A stretch of 8,972 nt of DNA from Lentisphaerota bacterium. Its GTDB lineage: Bacteria > Verrucomicrobiota > Kiritimatiellia > UBA8416 > JAFGTH01. Below are positions 7,317 to 8,972 of the stretch, piece by piece. Under the pieces are notes generated by a model. It was not told the DNA's origin. It ran no database searches and worked only from the letters and a program-made list of their open reading frames with translations. Position 1 is the first letter of the stretch; the number at the start of each line of letters is the position of its first letter. The position numbers and the translations under genes are program-made. The stretch spans positions 1 to 8,972 of the forward strand of contig JAFGTH010000022.1 in the NCBI GenBank assembly GCA_016934225.1, written 5' to 3'.

Positions 7317-7377
7317 CGTGTGTATTTCCTTTCGAATTCAATTAACAATCATAATAACCGGTTACTTTGGAAGCGCA

Positions 7378-7407
7378 ACTATATTGAAAACGTATACAAC
7401 TTTTCAA
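7378..7407 (-). promoter_or_regulatory. Sigma-70-type promoter of hppA
   Basis: On the minus strand, TTGAAA (7402-7407) is followed after 18 bases by TATAGT (7378-7383), 4 and 5 of 6 consensus positions. The predicted start is near 7371, giving a 5' leader of about 55 bases that contains the AAGGA ribosome site. Motif match only. Confidence 0.5.
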
Positions 7408-7409
7408 TA
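7382..7409. repeat. Inverted repeat over the hppA promoter, possible operator
   Basis: TATTGAAAA (7382-7390) and TTTTCAATA (7401-7409) are perfect 9-bp arms separated by 10 bases. One arm covers the -35 box, and the other ends inside the -10 box. A dimeric regulator bound here would block polymerase. The arms are A/T-rich, which raises the chance of coincidence, but a 9-bp perfect match centred on a promoter is notable. Confidence 0.45.
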
Positions 7410-7545
7410 CCAAACTCCATCTTAAGCAGTTGATAATTAATGCCTCCGTTTTCGCGGGACAGTATTACAAAATCACGGATAATACGCACTTACTGCTTTG
7501 CACAGGCGCTCCGCTGCCACAATAATAAATCAATGGTGCGACAAA

Positions 7546-7585
7546 CCGGCTCAATTAATACCAAGATCGCTATGGATTGAGCTGG
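7546..7585. repeat. Inverted repeat downstream of the deacetylase-like gene, weak terminator candidate
   Basis: CCGGCTCAAT (7546-7555) and ATTGAGCTGG (7576-7585) pair over 10 positions with one mismatch (a G-U pair if read as plus-strand RNA) around a 20-base loop. It begins about 26 bases after the minus-strand stop at 7612. Only a short T-run (GGTTTGT) follows on that strand, so termination is uncertain. Confidence 0.3.
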
Positions 7586-7611
7586 AAATTATCGAGACAA
7601 AATTCGTCATT

Positions 7612-8661
7612 TCACGCATGCGCAAGACGCGTAACATGCGCGCACACGGCAGACGACAGACCGGAAAAACTGTACCCGCCCTCAAGTACAGATACTATGC
7701 GTCCACCCGCATAGCAACCGGCAATCTTAATTGCTATATCTGTTAACACCGCATAGTCGCTGTCCTTGACATTAAGAGCGCCGATCGGGTCTCCCTGTCG
7801 AGCGTCGAAACCAGATGAAATCAAAACCATTTCCGGCCGAAATATTTTCATTGCAGGAATCAGTTTTTCCTTAAAAGCCGAAATGAATTCGGCACCGCCG
7901 GCGCCTGCCGCAACAGGACAATTCATCGTCGTGCCACGTCCATCGTCAACACCTGTTTCCCATGCTCTTCCCGTTCCCGGATAAGCTGGCCACTGATGAA
8001 CGCTGAAATAAAAGACTGAGGCATTGTCATAAAAAATATCCTGCGTTCCGTTCCCATGATGCACATCCCAATCCACAATGAGAACTCGACTGATGCCATG
8101 CCGCTTTTGAGCATAACGCGCCGCCAGCGCCACGTTATTAAATATGCAGAAACCCATGCCTTGATCTTTTGTCGCATGATGCCCGGGCGGCCTTACAACA
8201 CAGAACGCATTCTTGACATCCCCGGATATTACGGCATCCACCGCAACAAGGCAGCCTCCAACTGCCCACAACGCAACATCATAGGAACGTGAACAGATAT
8301 CAGTATCGCCGGTACGTAACGATGTTTCGCCAGTTAAAACATCCTCCGACACCGATTTGATATAATCACGCGTGTGACACAGCAATAAATCGTCCATCGT
8401 CGCTGCGCGTGGAGCAAGTTCCCGCACTAATTCACGGATGGAAGCCTGTTGCTTAACGCCGCGTAATACGGCATCGCACCTGGCCGGCGACTCAGGATGT
8501 CTGCTTGCGCCATATCTGCCCGGGTCGTGTTCCTTATATATAGGATCATATACCAATCCAGTAATGCCACTCACAAAATAACCATACCCGTTCCGATCAG
8601 GCGCCCGCAAGCAACTCTTCATCTCGCTAGTATGCTCTGCAACATTCTTCCAACTTTTCAC
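7612..8661 (-). CDS. Histone-deacetylase-family (class II-like) zinc amidohydrolase
   Basis: A 349-residue zinc hydrolase of the arginase/deacetylase fold. Bacterial members remove acetyl groups from polyamines, lysines or small metabolites; the substrate here is unknown. The sequence shows RPPGHH (157-162, active-site His161 and His162), GFCIFNNVA (170-178), VDWDVHHGNGTQDIFY (196-211, zinc ligands Asp199 and His201), SSGFDA (282-287, zinc ligand Asp286) and LEGGY (326-330, transition-state Tyr330). All catalytic residues are present. The core starts at TGLVYDPIYKEHDPG (34-48). The 33 residues before it have no family counterpart. The frame opens at GTG 8661, preceded by AGG at 7 bases and bounded by an in-frame TGA two codons upstream. 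ATG 8622 (residue 14) is an alternative with a poorer ribosome site. Divergent from the GH4 gene; not obviously linked in function to hppA. Confidence 0.9.
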   Translation of the reverse strand: MKSWKNVAEHTSEMKSCLRAPDRNGYGYFVSGITGLVYDPIYKEHDPGRYGASRHPESPARCDAVLRGVKQQASIRELVRELAPRAATMDDLLLCHTRDYIKSVSEDVLTGETSLRTGDTDICSRSYDVALWAVGGCLVAVDAVISGDVKNAFCVVRPPGHHATKDQGMGFCIFNNVALAARYAQKRHGISRVLIVDWDVHHGNGTQDIFYDNASVFYFSVHQWPAYPGTGRAWETGVDDGRGTTMNCPVAAGAGGAEFISAFKEKLIPAMKIFRPEMVLISSGFDARQGDPIGALNVKDSDYAVLTDIAIKIAGCYAGGRIVSVLEGGYSFSGLSSAVCAHVTRLAHA

Positions 8662-8688
8662 CTTTCAACCTAATTCCCATCGTTTTAC

Positions 8689-8717
8689 TTGCCATCAGAA
8701 CATGCCTGAGACATACT
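8689..8717 (+). promoter_or_regulatory. Possible promoter of the GH4 gene
   Basis: TTGCCA (8689-8694) and CATACT (8712-8717) are separated by 17 bases, and the predicted start near 8724 leaves a leader of about 28 bases holding the ribosome site. The -10 box is weak (4 of 6). No clear promoter was seen for the divergent deacetylase-like gene, so regulation in this 90-base region is open. Confidence 0.35.
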
Positions 8718-8738
8718 TCGACATTTCGTTCGTAAATG

Positions 8739-8744
8739 AGGAGG
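8739..8744 (+). promoter_or_regulatory. Strong Shine-Dalgarno site of the GH4 gene
   Basis: AGGAGG lies 7 bases before ATG 8752. It is the only consensus-strength ribosome site in the window, and it fixes the start of the GH4 gene. It contrasts with the missing or weak sites of trpE, the YggT-like gene and tatD. Confidence 0.85.
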
Positions 8745-8751
8745 AAACACA

Positions 8752-8972
8752 ATGGCAAAGATAGTATTCATCGGCGGAGGAAGTTTCGAATTCACGCGCG
8801 GTCTGGTCAGAGACATTCTGACATTCCCTCTGCTCTCGAATGCCGAAATTGCGCTCGTTGACACAAACAAAGAACGCCTCGACTTCGCCATGCGCGCATG
8901 CAAAAAGATCATCAAGATGGGCAAATACCGCGCAACCGTCACCGCCACAACCGACAGAAGAAAAGCGCTCAA
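8752..8972 (+). CDS. Glycoside hydrolase family 4 protein, alpha-galactosidase/alpha-glucosidase type (partial, N-terminus only)
   Basis: The first 73 residues of a GH4 enzyme. These glycosidases use NAD+ and a divalent metal in a redox-elimination mechanism and act in the cytoplasm on alpha-galactosides, alpha-glucosides or galacturonides. The start MAKIVFIGGGSFEFTRGLVRDIL has the Rossmann dinucleotide loop GGGS (8-11), the family's T-R after it, and an acidic residue at the end of the second strand (IALVD, Asp37) that would hold the NAD ribose. The later RATVTATTDRRKAL segment also fits MelA/AglA-type members. The metal-binding Cys and His region lies beyond the window, so substrate class cannot be set. 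A strong ribosome site precedes the ATG. Confidence 0.85.
   Translation, partial: MAKIVFIGGGSFEFTRGLVRDILTFPLLSNAEIALVDTNKERLDFAMRACKKIIKMGKYRATVTATTDRRKAL

Larger units (their letters stand above)
7317..7611. other. Intergenic region between hppA and the deacetylase-like gene
   Basis: This is 295 bases. The half next to hppA holds its ribosome site, a promoter-like motif and an inverted repeat, listed separately. The half next to the deacetylase-like gene holds a 10-base near-palindrome that may mark the end of that transcript. No open frame here resembles a protein, and no RNA gene was recognised. Confidence 0.5.

Noticed and set aside
8685..8972. Minus-strand open frame of 95 codons at the right edge
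   Set aside because: Antisense to the GH4 gene, which has a strong ribosome site and a clear Rossmann start.
1..8972. CRISPR arrays, insertion sequences, tRNA or rRNA genes, toxin-antitoxin or defence genes
   Set aside because: No regularly spaced direct repeats, no transposase-like frame, no terminal repeats and no tRNA-like folding pattern were seen on either strand.

Overview
The window carries eight protein-coding genes and nothing that looks like a mobile element, CRISPR array, tRNA or rRNA. Base composition looks moderate (roughly half G+C by eye) and even across the window, so there is no visible sign of recent transfer. The organism is an anaerobe-like or gut-like bacterium. The membrane pyrophosphatase with K+-dependent, Na+-type residues, the GH4 glycosidase and the enlarged YggT-like membrane protein would fit the Verrucomicrobiota/Lentisphaerota/Kiritimatiellota group or a relative. 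That assignment is a weak inference from protein style only.

Layout, left to right. Positions 1-1885 (minus strand) hold trpE followed by trpG. The two overlap by 4 bases, and trpG runs off the left edge; together they encode anthranilate synthase. trpE is divergent from a plus-strand YggT-family membrane protein gene (about 2021-2917). Convergent to that is tatD (minus, 2973-3818), with a terminator-like hairpin in the short gap between them. A 273-base gap without a convincing gene precedes a PhnP-type metallo-beta-lactamase-fold phosphodiesterase gene (minus, 4092-4865). Next comes hppA, a membrane-bound ion-pumping pyrophosphatase (minus, 4974-7316), then a 295-base regulatory gap. A histone-deacetylase-family amidohydrolase gene follows (minus, 7612-8661). 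It is divergent from the first 73 codons of a GH4 alpha-glycosidase gene (plus, 8752 to beyond the right edge).

The genes are mostly housekeeping and do not form one pathway. TrpE and TrpG make anthranilate from chorismate. HppA converts pyrophosphate from biosynthesis into an ion gradient. TatD and the PhnP-like enzyme are metal-dependent hydrolases of nucleic-acid or phosphodiester substrates. The deacetylase-like enzyme and the GH4 enzyme flank a shared 90-base divergent region.

I did not find a new multi-gene system. The most interesting signals are regulatory. The trpE promoter motif is placed so that transcription should start exactly on the A of the start codon (a leaderless mRNA, without room for an attenuator or T-box), with an inverted repeat around its -35 box. 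A second inverted repeat lies over the hppA promoter. A third point is that TatD lacks the usual G-x-H-P-H segment.
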